DNA of 64,000 bases from Candidatus Saccharimonadota bacterium. Lineage in GTDB: Bacteria; Patescibacteriota; Saccharimonadia; Saccharimonadales; Saccharimonadaceae. The stretch covers positions 88,626 to 152,625 of the forward strand of contig JAFRHO010000009.1 in assembly GCA_017433245.1 (NCBI GenBank). The letters run 5' to 3'. Position numbers and translations under genes: made by a program. Shown in pieces: positions 51,283 to 60,835 of the stretch (position 1 is its first letter; each line of letters opens with the position of its first letter). The notes under the pieces were generated by a model. The model searched no databases. It saw only the letters and a list, made by a program, of their open reading frames with translations, and had not been told where the DNA came from.

Positions 51283-52239
51283 TTATTCTTCGCCAGAAAG
51301 TTTAGCGGTAAAGTCTGACAAGTAGAAGCCGATTACGCCACCAATCATTGGAATGAGAGCGTAGGCTGACAAAGCTTGGCAGATGCCACCTAGAACTTCA
51401 CCGAAATTCTCACCAGCAGTTGGGAATATTTGAAGCATCATAGCAAGTGCAGGGTTGTAGATGAAATTGTTGCTGAGGCCCAAGAAGGCGGCAGAGACAA
51501 CATAACCGAGCAAGATTGCAAGTATGATACCACCGGCGACGGTAGCAGCGAAAGTGAACACACTACGCTTATATTTCAACGCGCGAGCGAAGAAGAAAGC
51601 GATAATGATAGCGCCGATTAGCTCTACCATAACGGTAATCCAGAATTTACCTTCGCCAATCTCCGCAATAGCAGAGAGCTCATAGGCCGTTTCGCCGCCA
51701 GCAAGATGAAAGGCATTGAAGATGAGCCAACCGAGCCAAGCACCTGCGATTTCAGCGATAATATACATAATACCGCGAATGACAGACATGCGACGGGATG
51801 CCATCATGCCAACTGTCACGAGTGGGTTGAGGCAGGCGCCCGAAAAGGCGTACACTGCGATTAGTATTGCGATGACCGCGATGGCATAGGTAGCAGTACT
51901 GGCAATACCCATGAGCAAAACCGAGAAGAAGAGAAATGCGAGTAGCATAGTTCCCAATACTTCGCCAAGTAATGCACCATAGAATTTATGATCTTTGAAA
52001 ACCGTTAGGATACTTTCTTTGCCTTCGTACTTCTTGGCAAAAAAGCCTGAAAGACAGGTTTTACCTGACTTCTTGGAAGAACTTACGGAAGTATCTTCGG
52101 ATTTAGTAGTTTTCTCTGTCACGGTAGTCTTTACAGTCTCGGACTTGGTGGCAGATTTGACAGCGGATTTCTCTGCTGTGGTTTTGGTCGATTTAGCCTT
52201 ACTGGACTTGTTCGACGATTTCGACTTTTTGGTCGCCAT
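51283..52239 (-). CDS. MIP (aquaporin/glycerol facilitator)-family channel
   Basis: 318 residues. A Lys/Ser/Thr-rich cytoplasmic extension (1-75) precedes six membrane helices. The first half-helix box reads SGACLNPLVTVG (NPL instead of NPA), the second NPALAMML. NPA-box changes alter selectivity in known MIP proteins, so water, glycerol or another small solute are all possible. AAGGAGG before the ATG. Confidence 0.85.
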   Translation of the reverse strand: MATKKSKSSNKSSKAKSTKTTAEKSAVKSATKSETVKTTVTEKTTKSEDTSVSSSKKSGKTCLSGFFAKKYEGKESILTVFKDHKFYGALLGEVLGTMLLAFLFFSVLLMGIASTATYAIAVIAILIAVYAFSGACLNPLVTVGMMASRRMSVIRGIMYIIAEIAGAWLGWLIFNAFHLAGGETAYELSAIAEIGEGKFWITVMVELIGAIIIAFFFARALKYKRSVFTFAATVAGGIILAILLGYVVSAAFLGLSNNFIYNPALAMMLQIFPTAGENFGEVLGGICQALSAYALIPMIGGVIGFYLSDFTAKLSGEE

Positions 52240-52330
52240 TATTCCTCCTTAAATAATATTTATACTATTATATCACGAAAATAGTGTGCTATAATAAAAA
52301 AGTTATCAATTTATTTAGGTAAAGGAAAAA

Positions 52331-52558
52331 ATGGGTGTAATAGTAAATAAAGAGAATCAAAAAGATGATGAATTATCACGTAGAATAACTGCTGATCTTC
52401 GAGCTAAGGCTGTGCAGGAAGACGAGGGTGATGATGTAGACATGGTGGAGGACGCAAGATATTTGAAAGATTTACAGAAGACTAATAAGTTTGGATGGGT
52501 TTGGATTGTGTTGATAGTGGGTGCGATTTTGTCGTTAATATCGATGATTTTTCTATAA
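52331..52558 (+). CDS. small C-terminally anchored membrane protein
   Basis: 75 residues: a charged N-terminal 50 residues and one C-terminal helix (VWIVLIVGAILSLISMIFL). AAAGGAAAAA precedes the ATG; TATAAT near 52293. Only 29 nt separate its stop from the next ATG, though that gene has its own -10. Function unknown. Confidence 0.65.
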   Translation: MGVIVNKENQKDDELSRRITADLRAKAVQEDEGDDVDMVEDARYLKDLQKTNKFGWVWIVLIVGAILSLISMIFL

Positions 52559-52587
52559 AAAGGATAAGTTGTTATATAATATATAGT

Positions 52588-55455
52588 ATGGATAATGAGC
52601 TAAGAGAACACGATCCTTATAATGAAATGAAAAGGTCGGACATTAGTCCTAATCTTCCTGGTAATAAAAGCAGAGAAGATGAGAAGAAAGCCCAGCAAAA
52701 ACGAGATGAAGAGAGTGCTAAAACTGAATTAAAAGATGCAGAGTCTGGCGCAAGTGGTGGACTATACAAGAATGATGCTTCGGCGAAGGAACAAGAAGAA
52801 AATGCAGGGGGATTCCGGTCTCTCGTTGGCGGTAAAGGTGGTAAGAAAAAAGGGCTAATGGGCGGCAAATTTAAATTTGCCAAAGCATCGGCGGCAGCAG
52901 TTGTGATGATGATTGTAGCGCTTTTTACGGTGGTAGTAGTTGTAATAAACACACCGATTTTTACGATTGGACATTTGGATTTTAATTTAATGGATGTGTT
53001 GGGCTTTACAAAAACTTCTGGTATATTGCAAAAGGCCGCTACGCGCATTATTGAGAAAAAACTATCCAAAGGTGAGATGCCGGCGGGATTAACAGGTGAT
53101 TTAGCAGAACACGGGATTGATGTAGGACAAGTGACGGCATCAGGGGATTTTGTGCGGACGAATGTGTATGTGGCAGATGTAGATAAACTAAAGGATTTAG
53201 CGGTGGTGGGGCATGTTAGCGCAGTACCGAGTGATGGAGAGTTGGCTATATTGTATGATGGCGAGGTGATTAAGGCTGGGGATTTTGTAGCGACCGTGGA
53301 GTCGAATTTGAAGATGTTTGCAGACTATACGGAGGCACTGGATATTTCAGCAAAGTATTATTATAGTAACGAGGTCGATCAAATATATAAGGAAATGGGA
53401 CTGTCTAGAAGTCTCTTCGCAGATTGGAAAGATACTGGTGATGCGGAAAAGAATAAAGAAAAGTTCGAAAAAGAGATAGAAAAAGCATTGGACAATAAGT
53501 CCGATTTAGTGATGGCAGCTTTCGATGAAGATTCCGCAGAGACAACCAATGGATCAATTAATAATAATGGTGTTTTGATTGGGCCGGCCCCTACGACGGA
53601 TGTAAAGCCGGATGATATATATGTAGACCCGGCGACCGGCAAGCCATACGATTCTACAACTGGTAGGCCGATTGATACTACTAATACGCAAGATACTACT
53701 GACGTAACTGGCGATAGTGATACTACCGATACTAGTGATGATACAAGTAATCAAGGTAGTTATCGAGAGACTACAGTTTCTAATAGTGAGGATGCTTCGG
53801 AGATTGTTGATAATGTGGCGGCGACAGTGACTGGTAGTGATGCCACAAGTAAAGCTGCGCAATTACTTAACGCGGCGATTTCGGCAGGTGAGCCATATTT
53901 GGCCGCTAGCATGTTTGTGGGTATAGAATCGCCGATACAACAAGCGAGAATTGAAGGAACTGGACCAGTAAATGAATTAATGAACTTATTAAACGCTGAA
54001 ACAGAAGTATCGTACACTAATGTATTAACTGGTGAAACAGAAGCGAAAAAGCAATCGATTTTAACAACGGGAAATTTTGTGGCTGCGGTGTCGGGTGGCA
54101 AGTTCTCAACTAATGAGGCGGCAAATTTTGCAAGAGACCGAGCATTGATTGCTACGAATATGAACGATTATGGAATTATAAATAATACGTCAGTAAAGAC
54201 CGATGGCCAGGAGAAATCTGATATTCTGATGCCAGTCGGCTCGGGTGATTCGGCAGATAATGGGGCATTAAGAATTTTAGATGATAGTGTGGCAATGGCG
54301 ATGGTGGAAAGTAATTATAGTTTGATGACTAGTCAGGTGGGTGGTAATCGGATTGTTGAAGGTGGTTCGTTTTTGTCAAATACAATTAATTCACATGTAA
54401 TTGGTGCGATGCCATCCGATGCAGATACTATTGCAGCGTATAATCGAGAGGCTAAGACGGAAGTGGCGCGAATGGCGGCGGCGGAGCGTGCTACGAAGAG
54501 CCCATTTGATATATCTTCGCAGTACACTTTTATGGGGAGTATTGTGCATGGTTTTGCTAATGCAATGATTCAAAACGGCAGAAGTGGAGGTATGATTTCG
54601 AATTCGGTTGGTTCTTTTGCGAATTTAACTGGTGATTCGGTAAAAGGGATATGGGGTTCTGTGATGGCGGACGGTGAAGATGACACGGATTATGGCACGA
54701 CGTTTGGCGATTATTGTGATACGGTGAAGTCTATTTCTGTAGAAGGAGATATTTATTGTACATCACATAATACGATCTCTACGGCCTATATGGATTATTC
54801 TGAAGATGATTGGAAAAATGCTTTAGGAAGTAGTCTAGATGAAAACGGAATCGTGGAGAAAAGTAAACTGGCAGATTTTGAAATGATGGCTATGGATAGG
54901 TGGTCTACGGTCGGAGTAGAAAATGCAAGCGTATGTGAACGGTATAGGGATATGCATGATAATATTTTTAAAAAGATTGCTGCTGGTTTTAAAGATTGGA
55001 TTGGAATATATAAAGTATGTGATGGTATAGAAGACGTGGGTACTGGATCTGCTTATACTTTTAGTGGTGATAGTGACGATGCGAGACTGTATGGTGGTTA
55101 TATGCTGTATGATGAGGTGTCATCACTACTTGATGGTACTGTAAGTAAGGCGACAGCTTTCCGAGAAAAGTATTATAAGGAGCATCCGCTGGATGATTCG
55201 AGGGCTGGTAAGATTGCACGGATTTCAGGAATGACGAAGGCGGAGGCTGGGGTAGCGTTAGCATATGCAGATTATCTGACTTTTATTGCGAGGTATAATC
55301 CAGCAGAGCAATATGCGTTTGGAATTGATTTTAGTTTGGATAGACCTGTCGAACCGTTGGTTGAGCATGCAAACCAAGTGGCAGTGGATTTATATATAAT
55401 GTGGCATGGACGTACTGAATATGACGATTTACGTAGCCGAACTCGTGTAGCGTAG
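52588..55455 (+). CDS. large single-pass membrane protein of unknown function
   Basis: 955 residues from ATG 52588, leaderless behind TATAAT (52575-52580); the longer frame start lies inside the previous gene. Charged cytoplasmic N-terminus (1-95), one membrane helix (about 101-125), then a ~830-residue outer part with an Asp/Thr-rich low-complexity linker (about 350-405) and two Ala-rich mainly helical regions; several Cys near the end may form disulfides. No domain recognised. It directly precedes pheST. Confidence 0.75.
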   Translation: MDNELREHDPYNEMKRSDISPNLPGNKSREDEKKAQQKRDEESAKTELKDAESGASGGLYKNDASAKEQEENAGGFRSLVGGKGGKKKGLMGGKFKFAKASAAAVVMMIVALFTVVVVVINTPIFTIGHLDFNLMDVLGFTKTSGILQKAATRIIEKKLSKGEMPAGLTGDLAEHGIDVGQVTASGDFVRTNVYVADVDKLKDLAVVGHVSAVPSDGELAILYDGEVIKAGDFVATVESNLKMFADYTEALDISAKYYYSNEVDQIYKEMGLSRSLFADWKDTGDAEKNKEKFEKEIEKALDNKSDLVMAAFDEDSAETTNGSINNNGVLIGPAPTTDVKPDDIYVDPATGKPYDSTTGRPIDTTNTQDTTDVTGDSDTTDTSDDTSNQGSYRETTVSNSEDASEIVDNVAATVTGSDATSKAAQLLNAAISAGEPYLAASMFVGIESPIQQARIEGTGPVNELMNLLNAETEVSYTNVLTGETEAKKQSILTTGNFVAAVSGGKFSTNEAANFARDRALIATNMNDYGIINNTSVKTDGQEKSDILMPVGSGDSADNGALRILDDSVAMAMVESNYSLMTSQVGGNRIVEGGSFLSNTINSHVIGAMPSDADTIAAYNREAKTEVARMAAAERATKSPFDISSQYTFMGSIVHGFANAMIQNGRSGGMISNSVGSFANLTGDSVKGIWGSVMADGEDDTDYGTTFGDYCDTVKSISVEGDIYCTSHNTISTAYMDYSEDDWKNALGSSLDENGIVEKSKLADFEMMAMDRWSTVGVENASVCERYRDMHDNIFKKIAAGFKDWIGIYKVCDGIEDVGTGSAYTFSGDSDDARLYGGYMLYDEVSSLLDGTVSKATAFREKYYKEHPLDDSRAGKIARISGMTKAEAGVALAYADYLTFIARYNPAEQYAFGIDFSLDRPVEPLVEHANQVAVDLYIMWHGRTEYDDLRSRTRVA

Positions 55456-55526
55456 TTATACTGTCTTTAGGGGGTGCTAGTGTGGTTTTTGGTAAAATGA
55501 CGAATTAGGAGTATAATATATATAAT

Positions 55527-56483
55527 ATGATAGAGATAGAACAGTTAAAACAACAGCTAAAGAAAATCAATGCTGAGGCAGCCAAAATTCGAGAGCTTGC
55601 AGTAGAGAAGCGAGCGGAATATGGGAGACAGATTAATGCTCAGCGGCAGGAAGTACTTGGCAAAATCGCGCAAGCGCAGAAGGCTTTGCTGGATGTTGAT
55701 GCAGAGCCGATTGATGTGACGGCATGGTCTGGAGTGAATGAGCCGTTGCCAGAATTCTATAAGACTGCGCTTGGTTCGGCACATCCTTTGATGTCGGAGC
55801 TTGAGAGGGTATGTGAAATCTACCAATTGATGGGCTTTGATGTGGTGGAAGCAAGGCAACTTGATGATGAGTTTCATATGTTTGATGCCTTGAATTTCCC
55901 GAAGGAACATCCGGCGCGGGATGGATATGATACTTTCCGGACAGAAGAAGGTCTGATACCGCCAGCGCATACCTCAACGATGCAACATCGAGTACTGAAA
56001 GATTATCGGAAGCAACTTGAAGAGACAGGAAGGCTTGCAGTGGTGGTACCAGGTAGAGTTTATCGAAACGAAGATGTTGATGCGACACATGAACATACTT
56101 TCTATCAGTGTGAAGGCGTCTATGTATCGCGTGATTGCAATATGGGACAGATGCTTGGGATTCTGAGAGAGTTTTTCGAGAAGTATTATGAGCAGAAATT
56201 AAATATTCGGACACAGCCAGGGTATTTCCCATTTACAGAACCGTCGCTCGAATTTATGATTGAAAAACCACGAGGGCTTGGTGGGAAGAAGGGCGACTTC
56301 TTGGAGATGTTGGGTTGTGGGATGATTCATCCTAACGTGTTGAAAATGGCGGGAATTGATCCGGAGAAGTACCATGGCTTTGCTTGGGGTGGAGGGATTG
56401 ATAGGTTGGTGATGCTAAGATATGGTTTATCGGACGTAAGGATGTTTGAAGGTGGTAATCTTAATTTCTTGAGGGAGTTTTAA
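55527..56483 (+). CDS. pheS: phenylalanyl-tRNA synthetase alpha subunit
   Basis: 318 residues. N-terminal coiled coil (about 1-60), class II core: GSAHPLMSELERV, HMFDALNFPKEHPARDGYDTF, motif 2 VYRNEDVDATHEHTFYQCEGVYV, motif 3 GFAWGGGIDRLVMLRYG. Two TATAAT-like boxes immediately upstream (55512-55517, 55521-55526). Followed after 1 nt by pheT. Confidence 0.96.
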   Translation: MIEIEQLKQQLKKINAEAAKIRELAVEKRAEYGRQINAQRQEVLGKIAQAQKALLDVDAEPIDVTAWSGVNEPLPEFYKTALGSAHPLMSELERVCEIYQLMGFDVVEARQLDDEFHMFDALNFPKEHPARDGYDTFRTEEGLIPPAHTSTMQHRVLKDYRKQLEETGRLAVVVPGRVYRNEDVDATHEHTFYQCEGVYVSRDCNMGQMLGILREFFEKYYEQKLNIRTQPGYFPFTEPSLEFMIEKPRGLGGKKGDFLEMLGCGMIHPNVLKMAGIDPEKYHGFAWGGGIDRLVMLRYGLSDVRMFEGGNLNFLREF

Positions 56484-56484
56484 A

Positions 56485-58827
56485 ATGAGAATAAGTCTAA
56501 ATTGGTTAAAGAAATATGTAGAAATACCAGTATCGGACGAAGAAATAATCCGGTTGATCGGTGCGCGGTTAGTGGAAGTTGAGGGAGTGATTGACGAGAC
56601 GCATAAATACGACAATATATATATAGTACGAGTGGAGAAGGCGGAGAAGATTCCGGAAACGCACTTGACGCTTTGTCAGATTAATAATGGTAGCGATGAG
56701 TTGGTGCAGGTAGTGTGTGGGGCGCCGAATGTGCATGAAGGTATGCTCGCGGTGTGGATTGCGCCGGGTGCAATTGTGCCGGCGTCGGTACGTGAAGATG
56801 CTCCATTTGTGATTGGTAAGCGAAAAATGCAAGGATATGAGTCGTATGGGATGCTGGCGGGAGCGGATGAATTGGATTTTGATGATAAACATGAGAAGAT
56901 TGTGGAGATTAGTCCGGAGATGGCCCAGCCAGGGGATTTATTGGCGGATGTATTTGATTTGAGGGATTTGATTTTGGAGATTGAAAATAAGTCACTCACT
57001 CATCGGCCGGATTGTTTTGGAATTATTGGATTTGCAAGGGAAGTAGCAGGGATTTTGGGTCAGAAGTTTGATGAGCCAGATTTTCTGTTTCATGAATCGG
57101 TCTTTCCGGAAGGATTTCTAACAGAGACTAAGGACGGTGTCGAGAGCAAAGATAACAAGATTAAGATAAGTATCGCTGATACGAAGATTTGCCCACGTTA
57201 TACTGGAGTTCTAGTAAAGGTGGTGGAGGCTACGTCGGAGGAGAAGTACTTAATGCCGATGCAGATTGAGATTGCCAAAGCTGGCATGATGGCAAAATCA
57301 AAAATTGTTGATATCACGAATTATTTGATGCTTTTAACCGGACAGCCTTTACATGCGTTTGATGGTGACAAATTTTTGGCGGTAGGTAAGACTGAGATTC
57401 CAGAGATTAGTGTGCGATTGGCACGTGCTGATGAGAAGATGGTGCTGCTCGATGATACGGAAGTAGAATTGAACGAGAATGATATTGTGATTTGCTCTGG
57501 CAATGTGCCAGTAGCGCTGGCTGGTGCGATGGGTGGTAAGTCTACGATGATTGATGAGAACACTAAGAACGTAGTTCTTGAGTCGGCTTCGTTCAGCTTA
57601 TATAATTTACGTAAAACTCAGATGGCGCATGGGATTTTTTCGGAGGCAATTACACGCTTCACTAAAGGGGTGCCGGCGGGTGGTACATTTAATGTCTTGG
57701 CAGAAGCAATAAAGAAGATGGGGGCTAAGCCGGTGGCGTTGAATGATTACTATCCAGGTTGTCAGAGTGTAGGTGTTGTGAAAATTACAACACATGAGAT
57801 TAATGGGCTACTTGGTACCGATTATGACGTTGATTTGATTGTGAAGATTTTGGAAAATGTTGGTTTCCGGGTAACAAAAGAAGGGGACGAGATTTCTGTA
57901 CTGGCCCCTTATTGGCGGACCGATATTCATATCAAAGAAGATATTGTGGAAGAGGTCGGAAGACTACTCGGCTATGATAATATTGAGCCAAATTTGCCTT
58001 TACATGGAACGGCTGAGAAGAATCAGTTGTTTGAATTAAAGAAACAAATTCGTAGGGTTCTATCGAAATACGGTGCGAATGAAATGTTGACTTATTCGTT
58101 TGTGAGCGGAAGATTGCTCGAGAAGGCCGGTCAAGATGTAAAGAAATCTTATAAAATCGTGAATTCGATTTCACCAGATTTACAATATGTTCGGCAATCA
58201 ATTGTACCCAGTTTGTTAGACAAGGCATTTATGAATCAGAAATTGCCTGTAGATGAATTTGCCGTGTTTGAGATGAATGAAGTGTATAGCAAAGATTGGG
58301 GAATAAATGGCGAGAAAGTGCCAAATGGCAAGGTGTCGCTTGGGTTCGTACTGGCTGAACGGAAAAACAACCAGACAGCGTTCTATAAGGCAAAGATGTA
58401 TGTGGCAAAAATGCTTGAAGAGTTGAATATCTCGGTTGATTTTGTACCGCGAAAGAGTAAAACGGAAGTAGGTGAGCCATTTGAGGCGGTGCGTTCGGCT
58501 GATATCATGGTTAATGGTCAGTGTGTAGGTGTTGTGGGCGAATTCAAGAATTCAGTTCGGAACGAGTTCAAGCTGTCACCGTATTTGGCGGGGTTTGAAA
58601 TTGTAGATATCAATGTGTTGCTTGAAAATGTCGGTGAAGTGAAAAAGATAAAATATGGTGCGTTTAAAACGGAAGATTTGACAATAACGACCGATAAGGA
58701 TTATGCGAAAGTTTTAAGAGAAGTTGAGGCGAAGTACCCGGATTCAGAGGTTGGTCCTCTATCGGTTTACCAGGCTCCGGGGCAGAGGACTAAGAACATT
58801 TCTTTCCGAATTAAGACTTGGATTTAA
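56485..58827 (+). CDS. pheT: phenylalanyl-tRNA synthetase beta subunit
   Basis: 780 residues. N-terminal tRNA-binding OB fold (about 40-150; VVCGAPNVHEG), B3/B4 editing domain, B5 (about 415-485), catalytic-like core (EDIVEEVGRLLGYDNI) and a C-terminal FDX-ACB domain. Odd: the FDX-ACB part ends at SFRIKTWI, about 30 residues before the usual family end, so the anticodon-binding module may be shortened. Confidence 0.95.
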   Translation: MRISLNWLKKYVEIPVSDEEIIRLIGARLVEVEGVIDETHKYDNIYIVRVEKAEKIPETHLTLCQINNGSDELVQVVCGAPNVHEGMLAVWIAPGAIVPASVREDAPFVIGKRKMQGYESYGMLAGADELDFDDKHEKIVEISPEMAQPGDLLADVFDLRDLILEIENKSLTHRPDCFGIIGFAREVAGILGQKFDEPDFLFHESVFPEGFLTETKDGVESKDNKIKISIADTKICPRYTGVLVKVVEATSEEKYLMPMQIEIAKAGMMAKSKIVDITNYLMLLTGQPLHAFDGDKFLAVGKTEIPEISVRLARADEKMVLLDDTEVELNENDIVICSGNVPVALAGAMGGKSTMIDENTKNVVLESASFSLYNLRKTQMAHGIFSEAITRFTKGVPAGGTFNVLAEAIKKMGAKPVALNDYYPGCQSVGVVKITTHEINGLLGTDYDVDLIVKILENVGFRVTKEGDEISVLAPYWRTDIHIKEDIVEEVGRLLGYDNIEPNLPLHGTAEKNQLFELKKQIRRVLSKYGANEMLTYSFVSGRLLEKAGQDVKKSYKIVNSISPDLQYVRQSIVPSLLDKAFMNQKLPVDEFAVFEMNEVYSKDWGINGEKVPNGKVSLGFVLAERKNNQTAFYKAKMYVAKMLEELNISVDFVPRKSKTEVGEPFEAVRSADIMVNGQCVGVVGEFKNSVRNEFKLSPYLAGFEIVDINVLLENVGEVKKIKYGAFKTEDLTITTDKDYAKVLREVEAKYPDSEVGPLSVYQAPGQRTKNISFRIKTWI

Positions 58828-58877
58828 GATTGTCTTAATATTTGCTAATTTGTGGTGGTTATGCTAATATAGTTAGT

Positions 58878-59738
58878 ATGATATTGCTCGATTCAGTGAC
58901 AAAACAATATCCGGGCGATGCAGAGCCGGCACTTGATTCGGTGTCATTCCATATTGAGCCGAATGAATTTGTGTTTTTGGTTGGTAAATCGGGCGCAGGG
59001 AAGTCGTCGTTGATTAAGATGATTACGAAGGAAGAGATTCCGGATTCTGGTAAGATTATTGTAGGTGGGATTGACCTCGATTATGTGAAGAAACGTCATA
59101 TACCGGGTTATCGGCGACGTCTTGGTGTGGTGTTCCAGGATTTCAAATTATTGCCACGTAGGACAGTGTATGAAAACGTGGCGTTTGCGCTAGAGATTGC
59201 CGGAATGAGCGGACGAGACATACGAAAAACTGTGCCGAAGGTGCTAGAATTGGTAGATTTGTTAGATCAAGCAAAGAAGTTTCCAGCGCAGTTGTCGGGT
59301 GGTCAACAACAGCGGGTGTCGATTGCACGTTCGGTAGCACGTCAGCCGAAGATTTTGATTGCAGACGAGCCGACGGCAAATTTGGATAAGCTGACTACGG
59401 CGGAGATTATCGCATTGCTGAAGAAGATTAACGATTTTGGTACGACGGTATTGGTATCCACACATGATGAAAGTGTGGTGAACGCCTTGCAAAAGCGGGT
59501 AATTACTTTGAAAGATGGTAAAGTCGTGAATGATCAGAAAGATAACGGTATTTATAAGTTGGATGCAGCACCAGCACCAAAGTTACCGGTGCGCCAGATG
59601 CAGGTACCTGGGCATGCTTTAAAACCAAGGCCTGGTGTTGTACCCACGAGGCCAGTTGCGACACAAGGAATTGTGCGGCCTGCGACGCCACAGGCGGTAA
59701 CGAAGCCTACGGCAAAAACAAAAAGAAAGGTGATATAA
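58878..59738 (+). CDS. ftsE: cell division ATP-binding protein FtsE
   Basis: 286 residues from ATG 58878 (MILLDSVTKQYPG); the upstream in-frame ATG is less likely. Walker A GKSGAGKSS, Q-loop VFQDFKLL, signature LSGGQQQR, Walker B ILIADEPTANLD. About 60 extra Pro/Arg/Thr-rich residues at the C-terminus are not usual for FtsE. Partner of FtsX, 1 nt downstream. Confidence 0.93.
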   Translation: MILLDSVTKQYPGDAEPALDSVSFHIEPNEFVFLVGKSGAGKSSLIKMITKEEIPDSGKIIVGGIDLDYVKKRHIPGYRRRLGVVFQDFKLLPRRTVYENVAFALEIAGMSGRDIRKTVPKVLELVDLLDQAKKFPAQLSGGQQQRVSIARSVARQPKILIADEPTANLDKLTTAEIIALLKKINDFGTTVLVSTHDESVVNALQKRVITLKDGKVVNDQKDNGIYKLDAAPAPKLPVRQMQVPGHALKPRPGVVPTRPVATQGIVRPATPQAVTKPTAKTKRKVI

Positions 59739-59739
59739 A

Positions 59740-60777
59740 ATGGCGGAATCCGAAAAGAAAGAAGAGAAGCAGAAGAAACTGAAGAAAGTTTCGAAGAAAA
59801 GTCTGCGTTCGATGCAGAAGAATCACCAGCGGCATATGTTGCGTACGAGCGCTAGGATTGTGAAGTATGGAACTAAAGGTTTTTCGCGAAACATTTGGCT
59901 TTCTACGGCGGCAACCGTAGTGATGTCAATTACTCTGATTATTCTATTTGTAACGGTAGTGGCTAGTGTGATTTTAACGAATACTGCAGAGATGATGAAG
60001 GATAAAATTGACATTACAATCTATTTCAAGCCGAATACGAGCGCGGAGGTGTTGTCACAATTAACTGAGAGGCTGGAAGAGGATTCTAATATTAAGAATG
60101 TTGAAACTTCGACATCGGAGGAAGAATATAAGAAGTTCTTAGAAGAAAACAAGACGAGTGACGAGATTATTAACATTTTGGATGCTGATATGGAAAAGAT
60201 GATGATAAACAAAATGCAGGCGACGATGCGAATTAAGGTTTATGATGTGGACAATCTCGATAGCGTAAAGACGATTGTGGAAGAGGACAAACTGTTTACG
60301 CAATATACCGATAAAGAGAAAGTGCCGACCTATGATGTAAATAGGGCGGAGATTGCAACAATTACGTCCTGGGCAAGGATTGCGCGTACGGGTGGGATTG
60401 TGCTCGCAGTAGTATTCTTGATTATTTCAGTGTTGATTATTTTTTCTACAATCCGAATGGCAATTTTCTCACGACGCGAAGAAATATATATGATGAAATT
60501 AGTAGGTGCGGATAAGCGATTCATTCGTGGGCCGTTCTTGGTTGAGGCGGAACTATGTGGCATTATTGCTGGTATTGTGGCAGGGTCGGCTTCGTATTTT
60601 GGATTTAAATTTTTGGCCCCCAAGCTGCAGAGTTATGGTATTAGTGTGTCGCAAATTGAGAATGTACTTGATTCGAATAAATTAATCTTAGTGTTTTTGG
60701 CTTTCATTGTGGCAGGGATAATTATTGGCAGAATTTCGGCGCGGTTGGCGGTGTCGAGGTATCTAAATAAAGCCTAA
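59740..60777 (+). CDS. ftsX: cell division protein FtsX
   Basis: 345 residues. Lys-rich N-terminus, first membrane helix (about 57-88), an extracellular loop of about 120 residues for contact with a hydrolase, then three C-terminal helices (about 215-340) with RREEIYMMKLVGADKRFIRGPF, the family hallmark. With FtsE it transmits ATP hydrolysis to a wall hydrolase at the septum. Confidence 0.94.
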   Translation: MAESEKKEEKQKKLKKVSKKSLRSMQKNHQRHMLRTSARIVKYGTKGFSRNIWLSTAATVVMSITLIILFVTVVASVILTNTAEMMKDKIDITIYFKPNTSAEVLSQLTERLEEDSNIKNVETSTSEEEYKKFLEENKTSDEIINILDADMEKMMINKMQATMRIKVYDVDNLDSVKTIVEEDKLFTQYTDKEKVPTYDVNRAEIATITSWARIARTGGIVLAVVFLIISVLIIFSTIRMAIFSRREEIYMMKLVGADKRFIRGPFLVEAELCGIIAGIVAGSASYFGFKFLAPKLQSYGISVSQIENVLDSNKLILVFLAFIVAGIIIGRISARLAVSRYLNKA

Positions 60778-60835
60778 AGAATGGGTTTTTGGGGGTTTAG
60801 CGATTGACTTTTTGAAAATGTGTTATAATAAAGTT

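Noticed and set aside
52495..52587. Upstream extension of the 955-residue protein
   Set aside because: It runs through the preceding small gene in another frame, while TATAAT is placed exactly for a leaderless start at 52588.
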